NCBI GenBank assembly: GCA_028023455.1
Contig: JAQFVV010001041.1
Span: 60,819 to 124,818 of the forward strand
From: Epiperipatus broadwayi
Lineage: Eukaryota > Onychophora > Udeonychophora > Euonychophora > Peripatidae
DNA length: 64,000 bases
Direction of reading: 5' to 3'
A program made the position numbers and the translations under genes. The notes beneath the pieces are model-generated. The model did not search any database and was not told the origin of the DNA. It saw only the letters and a list, made by a program, of their open reading frames with translations. This document shows, one piece after another, positions 49,353 to 61,606 of the stretch (within the stretch, counting starts at the first letter, position 1; every line of letters begins with the position of its first letter).

Positions 49353-49755
49353 ATGCATTTAAATTCAAACAATAAATATTAATACAAATAAAAAAATAAT
49401 AAAATAAAAATGATTTTTTTTTAGCAAGCAAATATGTAAAAATTAAACATTTATAATTAATTTGAAACATAAGTCAGATATATATAATTTAAACATTAAT
49501 TGTCAATTTGAAAATCAGATAAGAGTTCATTTTTAAATTTAGGTTAGCTGAATCTTAAAAGTTTGAATGAAAGTTCTTAATTATTTTTAAATTTTGAAAT
49601 TGTTCAGTTCAATAGCTTACAGAAGGAAGAGTCACGGTTCTTGGTGCCGATTCCCACAATGTCCCCATTGGAAGACCGGTCTGATGTTATGGAGGCGATC
49701 TTAGCTGGTTTCATTTCGGAATCACAGTCATTTCATTTTTTTTAAAAATAGAGAG

Positions 49756-50240
49756 TGTGATGTGTGCGTCCTATCACAACTCTCAAAAACAATCAAGCTG
49801 GCTCTGTCAGGAAAAACTATTTCTCTTTTTATAGTATCCACACAGATTCAACCAACAAAACATCACTAATCCATCATTTTCATTCGGGTCTGGGCTGAGG
49901 CTTGGTGCTTCCATTGGTCAAGCTAATTCTTTTTATTCTCTTATCTATCTTATCCTCTGACTTTTTAATTACAGTATATAAGAGCCCCGAGGGCTAGTTT
50001 GCTTTTCAATTCATAAACAATCACTTCCATTTATAAAATATATAAATCTTTTTACAAAAATATTTTATTTATTAAAAAAAAAAATTTTAAAGTTTTGCAT
50101 CTGTGCGAATATATATACATATACACGTTTAGCTTTTAGTTTTTAATAAATTTATTTTTATTTGCGAACTTATTTGTGACCTTAAAGTTTTTATTTTAAA
50201 TTAATGTAACGGCATATTTATATATTGTTACGATATATAT
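49756..50240 (+). repeat. Putative 5' LTR with promoter
   Basis: AAAAATAGAGAG is followed by TGTGATGTGTGCG, a plausible purine tract and LTR start. A well-formed promoter lies inside, and a gag-like region follows at 50.5 kb. The 3' boundary, primer-binding site and a second LTR were not found, so the limits are approximate. Confidence 0.35.
49911..50011 (+). promoter_or_regulatory. CCAAT/TATA/initiator promoter
   Basis: ATTGG, an inverted CCAAT box (49913-49917), stands about 60 bp before TATATAAG (49975-49982). TCAATT at 50006, 31 bp past the TATA start, suits an initiator. Just after the TATA box AGCCCCGAGGGCT forms a compact hairpin. The layout is that of an RNA polymerase II promoter, most likely the U3/R of an LTR. 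Confidence 0.5.
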
Positions 50241-50454
50241 ATATATATATATCAGTGGAACAAAAATATAATAAATAATAGTTAATAATAGTAAGTTGTA
50301 TACATAATTAAAAATAAGTAGAATTCTTATGCATATGCATGAATATGATATTTTTTTAGAGAATGCAAAGGAAGAGAAGATAAAATCAGACTATTATATT
50401 CTGTAAATATACTTATTAAAATAATTTTTGTTGGTTTAACATTTAGTTATTTTA

Positions 50455-52210
50455 TTGAAACTTAGAATCATGATTGGTGTTAAGGATAATATGTTGAGTG
50501 GGTCCAACATTAATAGTTTAGAAGTGATGAAGGTGTTTCAAATTATGATGAATAAATTTGAGATGAAAAATAAATTAGATATTAATGCTAAAAACTTTGA
50601 TGCTCTAGAAACTGAAATAGAGTCAATTCAAAAAATTTATAAAACAAGACAGAAAACAAATCAGAAAATTTAAAAACTTTCTAATTTAAAATTGACAGAG
50701 AGTTTAAGATTATAAAATCAAACTCCAAGCAGTAAAGACTGAATTAACAGCTTGATATTAATAATAGGCTGGACAAAATACAGAAACATAACCTCAAATT
50801 CCAGAATAATATTGGAAGATAGACTCAACCACTTTCAGCAAGAATTTGTGAAATTTTGTAGCAAATCAAAAGCTGAATTTATAGAATTTAGGAAGATTCA
50901 GATTAAAACTGAAAACAGACTAAAGAAAACAGAAGCTGAATGCAAGGAATCAAAGTTGGAGTCTCCAAATTTTTAGAAGCAACTACTAACAGAGTATAAA
51001 ATCCTATATGATGAATTTACAGATTTTAAGCAAGAAATGAAAAACTTGCATCAAATGTTTAAATTTGAAGTTTGATGAGAAATGGAAATAATAAATCACA
51101 AACAAAAACAGATATTATGAACAAAATAGGACAAACAATGCAAACATGTTATTGACAAATTTAAATTAAACAATGCTAAACTGCAAAATGAATTTTGAGA
51201 TCATTTTGAAATAATGTGCTTATATTATATTTAGATGGATAGATGAAATTTAAATGGAGATTAAAGATGATAATGTTGAAGATCAAGGAGAAAACAAAAA
51301 TAAGGAAATAAAAGACAAAATTACAGATTTTTATAATATTGAAGGGTTTAGACAGGTGATAGGGTCAGCAAGTAGACAATTTCAGACAAGAGTTATTAGA
51401 AGTTAATACTAATTTAATTAAAATAAATGAAAAGCATCAATTAGAAGTTAATCAAAATATAGTAAGTATGAATGATCAGATTAAGGAATTTCAGGGAAAT
51501 ATTGGCAACAGAGATGAACAAATATTGTTAGGAGATAACCTTAAAAAACCACAGAATGTTCACTTGAAACAGAATCCAAATAATGAAGGTAAATATAAAA
51601 CTGTTGAAATTGAGTTTATAGAGAAAATGGAAGGATTGAATATTAAGAAAATTTGTATAGAGCATAATTCAAATGAAAACATGCCAATATTTTATAAAAA
51701 TAATACAGAAAAATTAATAGAAATGAATATTGGAGGTCAATAGATTCAAATGTTTCTCAGTTTATTCAGATTCAAATCTTTAGAGGTGGATTTAATAAGG
51801 CTCCAACAGAATACTTATTTGAAGAGTTATTCAAATTAAGAAAATTAGATGAACAAGAATTAGGTGAACAAGGAAAATTAGCTATTGCAAAAAATTATTC
51901 ATACACTGAAGAAAAAGATTGGTGGTAATCTTTGTGGGACAAGCCCATAACTTATACAGATTATTAAAAGGCAGTAATATCTGAATTTTGGAATGAAGAA
52001 AAACAAGATCAGATATATTACCAAGTAATGTAGGAGAAATACAGTGTAAGCAAAGGAAATTATATTTATTTTTTGACAAGTCAAGTGGCTAAATTAAAAG
52101 TGCTCACAGCACTCTCACTGTCTGAAACACAAACTGTATATATTATTAGGAGAAACATGCCAAAAATATTGAATGGACACTCTTATTATCAAGACACTGT
52201 AATATAGAAA
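50455..52210 (+). pseudogene. Gypsy-like gag relic
   Basis: A chain of broken plus-strand frames. 50455-50976 and 51249-51740 encode acidic/basic helical segments rich in K, E and N (coiled-coil-like). From about 51745 to 52204 one frame, broken by three stops, reads like a retrotransposon Gag capsid. FRGGFNKAPTEYLFEEL is followed by AIAKNYSYTEEKDWW, then an EFWNEEKQDQIYYQVM helix, SQVAKLKVLTALSLSETQTV and finally RRNMPKIL. Small-residue/WW, F-W and LSE-Q-x-x-YIIRRNMP patterns are typical of Gypsy-type gag domains, which form the particle shell. No zinc knuckle, protease or RT follows before 53 kb. Assignment is by pattern only. Confidence 0.5.
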
Positions 52211-52662
52211 AAATGCTGAGATTTTGGAAGTGGTGGATTTTGGAGACAGTTTGCCAGAAGAGGCTTATGGGTCCAGCACCCAAGTATCCAATTATGTGGT
52301 ATCAAAAATGATTTTTTTGAAAAACAAATTCTATAAAAGCCCAGGATACTAAGGAAACAAATGTAACTATTTAAAAAGAAGTCCCATATACTCTAGTAAT
52401 AGAGATATTGATGGAATCATTATCCCAAGACACTAGAAAGAAATATTTGCATGTTATATCCCTAGTTTATATTTTAAATAGTTAAAGGTTGATCATAGTA
52501 AACTAGATCCATATAAATTGTATCTAATGCAAGATTTTTTTTTTTAGATGTCCAATGATGATGAAGGTTGTAACATTTACATTTGTAATTTTTGTTATTT
52601 TAAATGCTCATAAGTGGAAATTAAAATTCTTGATTATAAGGAAAGGTTAACTGATATGTAAA

Positions 52663-52685
52663 GAAATAATAATAATAATAATAAT

Positions 52686-52726
<41 letters not shown>
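52663..52726. repeat. (AAT)n(AT)n compound microsatellite
   Basis: About nine AAT units run directly into about 16 AT units. Confidence 0.95.
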
Positions 52727-52727
<1 letters not shown>

Positions 52728-53095
52728 CTTTAATAATTACTAACTTACTTCTGAAAACAGAACCCATTCTCTAGCTAATATAATTATGTAGAAAAGTAGT
52801 TACTAATTAAAAGTTTTACTCGAAATAGAAAAGAAGGCAAATATAAGAAATAAATTTAGAAAGAAAACGTACTAAAGGGAAAACATAGATGGGTAAAGTG
52901 CTTTAGTAACTGTTACATAAAATATTTTTTGTTATTAAATGAGAGGATATGTACTAATAAGCCTATTTCTAAGTAGGAATTAGTATATATACAAATGTTT
53001 ATGTTTTGTTAATTATTTTATTTTGCACAAAATTTTTACTTGTTGCTTTTTTATTTTTATTCATCACATATAAACTAATTAATTATATTTTACTT

Positions 53096-53290
53096 AAAAA
53101 TTATTCAAATGAAATTAAAAGAGAATATGATGTTAAGGCATAAACAATGTAGATTATTAAGATTAGTTATTTGTGACAATAATTTTGTTTGGTATTTTTA
53201 AATAGGCTCAAAGTTGAATGAGTAAATCAATTTTTATGTAATTTGCATAATATTCTGGATTTGTTTTATAAATATTCTATTCAAACCAAA
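53096..53290. repeat. Direct repeat, copy 1 (partner at 54.87 kb)
   Basis: It shares AGAGAATATGATGTTAAGGC, AAGATTAGTTATTTGTGACA, GCTCAAAGTTGAATG and TTTTTATGTAATTTGCATAA, in the same order and orientation, with 54868-55050. Confidence 0.75.
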
Positions 53291-53749
53291 ATAAAGGAGC
53301 CAACTTCCTGCATTATCTACTATTACAGTTTTGGCAACCAGACATGATGGCTTGATAAGCATTTAATATAGTTATAATTTTATTTTTTCTTATTTTTTGT
53401 GTGACCTGATAACTGATTTAAATAACAATATTTTGCAACAATAATGCCTTTTGATTTGCATGAAATAATTATGTGAACTTTAATATAAAAAAATATATCA
53501 CATTTAATGAAGGAAAGTTTACTTGAAGGAAATTTCATTCCTTGGAAATGATTAACTATCAAAAATAGGTATTTTTTTTGTGATTTATTGAATGCTTTTT
53601 TTTTTTAGTCAACAATGGAAGATGTAGCAAACACCAGGCTATTATTGTGTATTGGTAAATATATTTTATATTGTAGAAATGTTTGTTAAAAAAAATAATT
53701 CTGTGCTTTGTTTTAATAACTATGAGTAAGATTAATCCCAATATATTTG

Positions 53750-54220
53750 GGGGGGGGGGTCCAAAACTAATAGTTTGAAATCTATTAACATGGAAGAAAT
53801 AACAAAAATGTTTAAAGATATACTAGTAACATTTAATAATTGGTTGGATACTAAATTTAATGAAGATAAAACTGTCAAGAAAGCATTAATTGATAGGGTA
53901 GATGCTAAATTTGATGAGGAAAAAAACATAGATGCGGAAAAGGATGATTTTATGGTTGAAAGCCCTATAGTTAATATTACTTTAGTAAAAGATATCAGAT
54001 TATTTCAAACTGCAAGCTAATAAGAATAATGATATTGAAGTCAGTGATTCTTTCAAGATTAAGGAAGAAAACAATGCAGATGAAAGTTGATACGGATGAT
54101 TATAATCACTTTGGTAAAATGGGCAAGGCTATAGAGAATTATGGAGGAATTCAGACAGATTGCTTGATGGATTTGGGTACTAGGACTGATAAAATGATAG
54201 AAATATTGCAGCAGTAAGAA
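53750..54220 (+). pseudogene. Helical, gag-like frames
   Basis: A 10-base G run (53750-53759) precedes a frame (53775-54020) starting MKSINMEEITKMFKDI, with heptad-like spacing and charged residues. A second frame follows (54029-54217). Composition resembles the N-terminal coiled-coil part of the gag relic at 50.5 kb, but I see no clear alignment. Between 54220 and 54730 the broken frames continue (for example ECGKLFRKQS near 54540), without a defined domain. Probably retroelement debris. Confidence 0.3.
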
Positions 54221-54867
54221 CTAAATACTAATAGAAGTAATGTTGAACTACAAATAGAGGATATGATGATAATTTTAAGGTTGAGAGTTTTTTAAGTAAG
54301 GAAGAAAAGGTCATTGTAATAGACAAATTTTGTTTTAAAAATAGTACCATGATAAGTTTGAAGTATATTAACAAGTCTTATCTAAACTATAGTCATGAAT
54401 ATAGCAATTCTAGTTTTGATGAGAAAAATTTTAAGACGGATGAAAATTTGGGGATATTATATGAGTTAAATCTTCATAAAAGTTGTTAGTAATACATGTT
54501 ATAAGGATTTAAGTATAAAGGGTAGCTATATAAAGATATATGAGTGTGGGAAGTTATTTAGAAAGCAGAGTATTATAAGGAAATTTACTTCTTTGTAAAA
54601 GCTAATAATGTCAGGATGAACACAAAATGTTTAATTTATAGTGCTATAGATTTTAAAAGTATAATTTATAAAGATACATTAAAATGTGTAAGTAGATATG
54701 ACTATAGTGAAAAACATTTGGCTTATAGTTGAGAAGGTAGTAGGAATATTGTTTGATATAAAGAATCTGTATTTTAGATGAATTAGAGAATGAATATGTT
54801 GGTAGGAATTTGTGCCTCTTGTCTGATTTAGTGACTTGTTTTATAAATATCCTATTTGAATGAAATT

Positions 54868-55050
54868 AGAGGAAAATATGATGTTGAGACATAAATGAAG
54901 TAGAGAATTAAGATCAGTTGTTTGTGATAATAATTTTTTTGGTATCAGGAATCTGCATTTTTAAGTAGGCTTAAAGTTGAATGTGTTATTCAATTTTTAT
55001 GTAATTTGCATAACATTTTTGATTTGTTTTATAAATATCTGGTAAGAATG
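54868..55050. repeat. Direct repeat, copy 2 (partner at 53.1 kb)
   Basis: It matches 53096-53290. The piece TTGTTTTATAAATAT also recurs at 54838-54852 and 55026-55040, so a local tandem duplication is likely. Confidence 0.7.
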
Positions 55051-55336
55051 AAGTTTGAAATGTCAATCTTTATATTGATAGCCTTTATCCTTTTCAAAAA
55101 TTACCTGCTTATATTTAAGATTATAGCTAATAGAAAAAAATCTTATAATTCTAAAATTCCCATGCCTCTTACAACATTCTGAATTAAGAGATACAATTTG
55201 TTTAATTAGATTTATTGTTCTATACAATCTGGTTAAAATAAAATTTGCCTGTACATAAGCTTAGTTAAAACAGAGTGGGAATATTATTAATATGTGCAAT
55301 GTTATAATCTTATTTATTGCTTTCTTGTTTTGAGAA

Positions 55337-55369
<33 letters not shown>

Positions 55370-55699
55370 CATTACATTTAAATTTTAATACTTAATTTTT
55401 TTGTAAATATCTAATACTGAATTAAAAGCACAAACATTCAAAATGCACAAATAACGAATTATTAATTTATTAATATGCTTGATTTAAATATTAAAATAAG
55501 ATAAGCTTTAAAAAAATTATAGAATCGAAGCAAAGATTTTAATCTTTAAATAAAATATAATAAAAACCTTTTGATTTTAAAAAATAATGAGGAGAGTTTT
55601 TAACCTTAAAAATAAAAATTACAAACACATCCTTAGGGCAAAATGACCATTGAAAAGAAAATGATTACGAAATAGATAAGAGTCAAGGAGTAAAAACAA

Positions 55700-56150
55700 A
55701 AGACTTGCTTTTCCCACCAAAAGATATAGACACAGACCTCAGTGGAAAACCCAAAATCTACTTAGCCACAAACCCAAAATCTACTTGTTGACAAACTCAA
55801 TGAACCAAGGAAATATAGATATGAAATATGTGAGATGGATTCATGCATTCCAGAGATAAGATGTCTCAGGACTATAAAAAGAAGAATTCAAAAGAAATAA
55901 TTAATTAGAGAATTAGAAAATTAAAGTTTTGAATCCATTCCTATTTGCTGAAACTAAAAATAAAAATTAAAAAAGTTATTATCGCTGTCACAGCTTCATT
56001 GTGCTTCCTTCAGTTTGACCAGCTGAAGGCAGCTTTCATCTCCACAGATCCCAGGATTGAACCATGGATCCCATCTTCAGAAATCATCATAAATCTTCAT
56101 AAATCATCATAAGTCTTCATGGATCTTCATCGCGAAGAAATGAGCTCGGA
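55700..56150 (+). other. Possible retroelement fragment with TATA box
   Basis: A 23-bp tandem pair (ACCCAAAATCTACTTAGCC/ACCCAAAATCTACTTGTTG) at 55748-55795 precedes CTATAAAAAG (55872-55881). At 56015-56070 a frame reads FDQLKAAFISTDPRIEPWIP, faintly like the RT/RNase H junction of Gypsy elements, but it ends soon. ATCATCATAAATCTTCAT-type units repeat at 56085-56130. The evidence is thin. Confidence 0.25.
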
Positions 56151-56562
56151 CAAAGGAAAGTATAATTTATAAATGATAAAAATGAAATCTAAACTCTCTT
56201 AAATTTAAAATCTTCGAACTTTATTTGTTTCTAAAAATGAACTATAAACTTTCTTTCCTGAACAAACCTGAACTTTATCTTTTATAAACTTTGCAATTTT
56301 AAACTCTGATCTAAAGTTAAAACGTAATCTCTTAAAATATGTATTGTTTTTTTTATTATTCATGCTTAATAAGATCTGTTTGTAATAGGGTAGGGGTTTG
56401 CTCATAAAATTGAAACATATATGCATCATTATTTGTGCATTATTAAATTTTAAAAATAGGTTAAAAATAGTATTTGTGGTAAAAAAAAAAAGTTAAATAT
56501 AATGTGTCATTTTAATATGATTTAAAACATTAAATTAAAGAATTTTTTTAAAGAATTAAATT

Positions 56563-57152
56563 AACTTAAATTTAAGTTGAGTGTAGATGGCTGCGAGACT
56601 CATCTATGTTAGTTTAAAGGGGTTTTGATTTCAGACTATTTGTTTTGTAGTCATGTCAATGCTGGTGGAGGGATATATGGAGGTTTATGTCAATGTAATG
56701 TGAAGTGTGCTAGCACACAGGACAACATGCCCAACTGAATGCATGATCCCAAAGATGTAGTCATAGCATTGCAATGGATGCAGATGTATTTCCTGCACCA
56801 TTGACCCATTCCAGCTCTAAGGATTGGGACGATAAGCCAGCAAGATAGACTGCTCTCCCAACCATACGTAGTGTTATTCTCTTTATTATAATACATGCAC
56901 GATTCTTTCACCAGACAGATGTTCATTCATGTACTGGACGAAAGTCATGTTTTCTCCAATAATATCACACTGTTCAGATGCACATTCCTGTCAGCATGGT
57001 TCTATGCTAACATGATCACATTGCATTGGCTGCTGATATGTCTCTGGAAGTGAGCATTGGTGTGGCTGTGGACTTTTAGCCTGGAGTCAAATGTTTTGAA
57101 AATCTTTTGAGTGCATCATCTAGGTCATTCATCTATACTCAACATTCTAAGA
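56563..57152 (-). mobile_element. MITE-like element, copy B
   Basis: About 590 bp. The left end CTTAAATTTAAGTTGAGTG and the right end CATCTATACTCAACATTC share an inverted GTTGAGTRTAGATG core. It is homologous in reverse to copy A (48.55-49.07 kb). The minus-strand frame at 56690-56926 lies inside and has no recognised domain. Target duplications were not resolved. Confidence 0.65.
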
Positions 57153-58500
57153 TTAAAAATTAAAGTAAAAATAATAAATAATAATGAAACATAAAACATA
57201 ATTTTTTTTTACCAAAATCACACTTTTCTTTGTTTGCCATAATATCATATAAATACAATTTATCTAAACTTCAAATAATTTTTAGCAAAACTTTATTTGT
57301 ACATACACCTACGTTTCGACTGACCTGTAGTCTTCTTCAGAGCTATGATATAATTAACAAAATAAAAAACATAACTATATAATAACACCATAAAAAAATT
57401 AAAAAAAATAAATAAATTTTAAACAATGAAAAACTAAAAACAACATAAAATATATATATTAAAAAACTGAAATAAATAATCAAACCCAAATGAAACAATT
57501 AATATAAAAATGTACTATATAAATAAAAATAAATATAAATTATACATGTGTATTCTTAACTTTATACATATATACATTTAAGGACAACTATTAATCTAAA
57601 TATTATCTATTTTATTATTATTAACAATCTACTAATTATCTGTATTCTTGATAAACTTAAACTTTATGATTAGTAACTAAAATTCTTTTAATTTTAAATC
57701 ATATTTATTATTTTCTTACTCATTCTTCTTTTAAAATTAATATTTTATATTTATTATTATTGCTGAATATTTAAAACCTATAAACTTTATAATCTTTACA
57801 CTTATCAAGGTTATTGTGATCTTCTAAATAAAAAAATGAAAAATTGTTTTTTTCAAAAAAATATTTTATACCCTAGCTCCCTCTATTACATATTATTTAA
57901 ACTAAATATATATCCCCTGCAACTCTTTATTTATATATTTATTTATTTTATTTTTTACACTTTAACTTTTATTATTATTATATAATACTCATAAATTTAT
58001 ATTATACTTCTTTATATGTTTATATATATATATTCCCTACAACTTTATTTACATATATATATATATTATTTTATATACTTTAACTTTTATCATTGTTTTT
58101 ATATAATTCTTATAAAGTTTTATTATATTGTTTTATATGTAAATATTATGAAAAACAAAACAGTTTTGTTTTCCATATATATATATATATATATTGTAAC
58201 ATAATTAATGTATCAAAAAAAAGATATTACCATACCTGAGTTGTCTACAATATATAAGAAATAATCATAAATTCAAAAATTAAATGATGATCAAAAGATA
58301 TTATTATATCTGAGTAAAGGAGTCCAATATCAAAAATTATGGGGAAATTGTTATTAACCAGTATTATATGAAATCACGTGAAGTGAGTACACTAGTAATT
58401 CAATAAAATATAACTCAGGTATACAGGCAGTAGGTTTTATCCACTTTCATTTCTTGGTTTGATGTTAAGTGCATGTTTAAACAAATACTAAGTGAATATG
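57153..58500. other. AT-rich stretch with a 120-bp tandem pair
   Basis: CCCTGCAACT near 57915 and CCCTACAACT near 58035 head two roughly 120-bp units that share ACTTTAACTTTTATYATT and end in TTTTATATG (to about 58140). A (TA)n run follows at 58175-58195. The frame at 58016-58204 is an artefact of these repeats. A hammerhead-like minus-strand motif lies at 57309-57350 (see findings). Confidence 0.6.
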
Positions 58501-58502
58501 GT

Positions 58503-58595
58503 CTAGCAGGGCGCCACTAGATTATCTGAATCTAGACATGGTTATATCTGATAACCTTTCACATGTACCGGGTTTGAATCCCTTTTTGGTACTTT
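58503..58595 (+). repeat. SINE-like fragment with B-box-like motif
   Basis: AGCAGGGCGCCACTAGATTA repeats the motif seen at 48.14 kb. About 45 bp later, GGGTTTGAATCCC resembles a tRNA-type B box. No A box is visible upstream. Confidence 0.35.
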
Positions 58596-58599
58596 ATTT

Positions 58600-61500
58600 C
58601 TAATAAAAATGAGAGATTTTGCTTTTTGAGCCATATCACTATAAGCACTAATAGTTAGGTAAAAGTAAAACATCTTTAAACCACAGTGGAGTTCATTGAA
58701 CATAAATCATTTCTCCGATCTTAACAAAACAAATGTGTTTCAATATTTTTATAAGTTCACTAGCTCAGATTATATATAACTAATTTAGGATGGCAATTCA
58801 CTCATCCTTGCATGAAATAGATGATGGGATGTGGTTATAATAATACTAAGAAATCACTAAATATTATAAAATCAATATTTATTTATGGCCTTTAAACATT
58901 TAAACAGCTCCTTAATTAAAACGTTGATGACGATGATGATGATGATAATAATAACAATAATGACAAGGGTTTCAACTACAGCTCTAGGACTAAGCCTAAA
59001 CATAAAACTAAATTTTATAAAGAAATTCATAATTATTGCTTAATTTTAGCATATTTACTTATATCTTAAATAACTAATATTCAACCATTGATGATGATGA
59101 ATAATCACACTTAACCAAGACTACACTTAATGAAATATATACGCCTCATTTAATAAAACAAACTAATATTTATTACTACATTTCTAACGTATACATAAAA
59201 ATTTCTAGATAAATATGAAAATTGACATGAATAATAATAATAATTGATTATATTACAATCCTCAGATTAATTTCACGTTCTTCCCCCTTTCCCTTCAAAT
59301 GTATTTTGTATTAAGTTGGACGTCACATTGACCATGATTTTCACTCCATGAGAAAAGTATTAAAAAAAAATATTATCTGCTCATTAACACACATACTTTA
59401 AAAATCCAACATGTAAATAGAATGTAAAAAAAAAATGTTAGTAAAATTGAAAGAGCAAGTTTTTAGAAAAGAGTTCTAAATTATTTTCTCCCCCTCCCTT
59501 CCAAGCGCTGAAATCTATACTGAACTTGAAACAAAATAATCTAATATTCTAATACTACTCATTATTCCACATTCACTTCCAATTATACACATATAAAAAT
59601 ATTATTATGTATGTGCGTGTTTTATCCCATAATAACAAAATATTATTAAAACCAAAATAATAATATTAGTTAAAACTAAAATCATAATACCATAAAAAAA
59701 AATTGTTTTACATATTCATATTTCATAACTGTAAAATTAATAAACATATAATTTTGATACATTCAAGATAATTTATGAAGCTCAAAGTTATTATTAGTAA
59801 GACATTCTTGTTTTAATCGATCTGAATAGTCTTTAAAAGTTCTTTAAATAAAAATATACCACTTTATTGCTAAAATGTTTATTAAGACTGATATCATAAA
59901 GAAAATAGATATAAAAAGTCATATTACTGATCTTTTGTTTGTGGCGAATTTCCAAGGGTTCAAACTTGTCTTGTATAAGGTTTATATTTCTGCAGTTACC
60001 ATTTCCGTTTTACTGGGAACAATCTCTTTCTTGAGGTGTATAACTACTTGATGATGATGACTCTATTGAGGTTATTTGCTTTAGTGGACAATTTGGAAAT
60101 CATTATATTAATTTTTCTTCTCTTCCTGTCAAGCATGTGGATGAAATACAGCAGTTGTTTTCACATTTATAAATTTTCTTGAGTTTAAAATCAGTTGTTG
60201 GAACAATTAATTGGACTTGATGATTAATATTTATCAGTAGATTAATTCATCTTCTTTGAATGCAGGTGAATGCTTTCTTCCTTCTATTAAAAACATCTTA
60301 TTTATCTGGTCAGTTGAAAGGTGTAGAATATTATTTAGACACATCTTTTCTTTCCTATGTGATGTGCAGCTTCCTCCAGATGGTCCGGCAAATGGAATAT
60401 ACATATAATTTTTCTAGCCCGCCATTTCTTATATTTTCAACATTCAAATTTGATAGTTTAATAATCTGAATCAATCACAATAACAATAATAATCAAAGAC
60501 AGCTTTTTATATCCAATTTTTAGCTACCTTAACCAATCAGAGATAGCATCACTTGCTATTTTTGGACAAATTTGTTTTAATTAGATCTCTAATTTATTTT
60601 CAACTAAATGATTTTTCAACTGAAAAGTTTAATCCTTTTTCCAGACACTTTTGTTTAAAAAAAAAATAGACTCAATCCTTATTTCCTTTCTTTTCTTTTT
60701 CTTTTTTTTTTTAACATCCAGGTAACACTTCAAATCTTTGAGCTTCCTTCTTTAGATCTTGATAAGACAATTTCAAAAATTAGAGTTCTGACTCATTATA
60801 AGATTCCAAAGTGAAACAATCATTTACAAAAAAAAATTGCTACAAAGATCGATATCTGATTAAACAGATTTCCTCTTTTAACAAACAATTGTACAAAAAA
60901 AAAATAATTTAACAGATTTAATACTTCCTTTTCTTTCAATATTTAGGAAATGTAAAATTTTGTATGTAATGTACACACATCCTTCATTCTTTCAAATCAT
61001 TCATGAACTAACCTTAAATAATATAATTGCTAGCTTAGTAATTATAACCCAATTATTTAATTAAGTCTGTAACTTTTAAATCCCACTTATAATTAAAGAA
61101 AAGCAAAATAAAAGTATAGAATAAAATATTAGAATTGATCAAGCATAGGTTAGTTTTAAAGAAAGTTAAAATGTTTAATATTTGAAATATAAAACAATTA
61201 AATAATTTACACATACATTGCCTATATGTATGCATTATAACTTTGCTTTTTAACAGAAAATTTAAATATTAAATAGTTTAAATATGTGTATTACCTTTCT
61301 ATCAACACACAAACAAGTAAAGCATGTAATTGTTGACCCATTCTCTCTGTTTAAAGCTTTTAGAACTGGACCTTGTAGGGTTTAAACTTGGATGCCCTAC
61401 AGCTTCATTTATGATTATATAAAAAATTGTGATGATGATTTTGTTTTACCTTTTCTACATGCACATTACTATAAATTTGGCTAGTGACCAAATTGTAATG
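58600..61500. other. AT-rich stretch without a recognised gene
   Basis: A GAT/AAT microsatellite lies at 58925-58960. The frame at 60260-60469 (69 codons) has no recognised domain. CTTGTAGGGTTTAAACTTGG...CCCTAC near 61370-61400 can form a small hairpin. Confidence 0.5.
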
Positions 61501-61502
61501 GC

Positions 61503-61540
<38 letters not shown>

Positions 61541-61606
61541 ATATATATAATATTTATTATATAGGTATAGCACAAATATATATATATATATATTTGTGCT
61601 ATACCT
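61503..61606. repeat. (AT)n tracts, one inside a 44-bp perfect palindrome
   Basis: 61503-61540 is an (AT)n run. 61563-61606 is AGGTATAGCACAAATA, AT repeats and the exact reverse complement of the left flank. Confidence 0.9.

Noticed and set aside
54480-54730. C2H2 zinc-finger gene relic (ECGKLFRKQS, later a KCLIYS-type block)
   Set aside because: The Cys/His spacing does not fit a finger in any one frame, and frames break every few codons.
56010-56075. Gypsy RT/RNase H junction (FDQLKAAFISTDP)
   Set aside because: The match is about 15 residues with no flanking RT or RNase H motif; kept only as a weak note.
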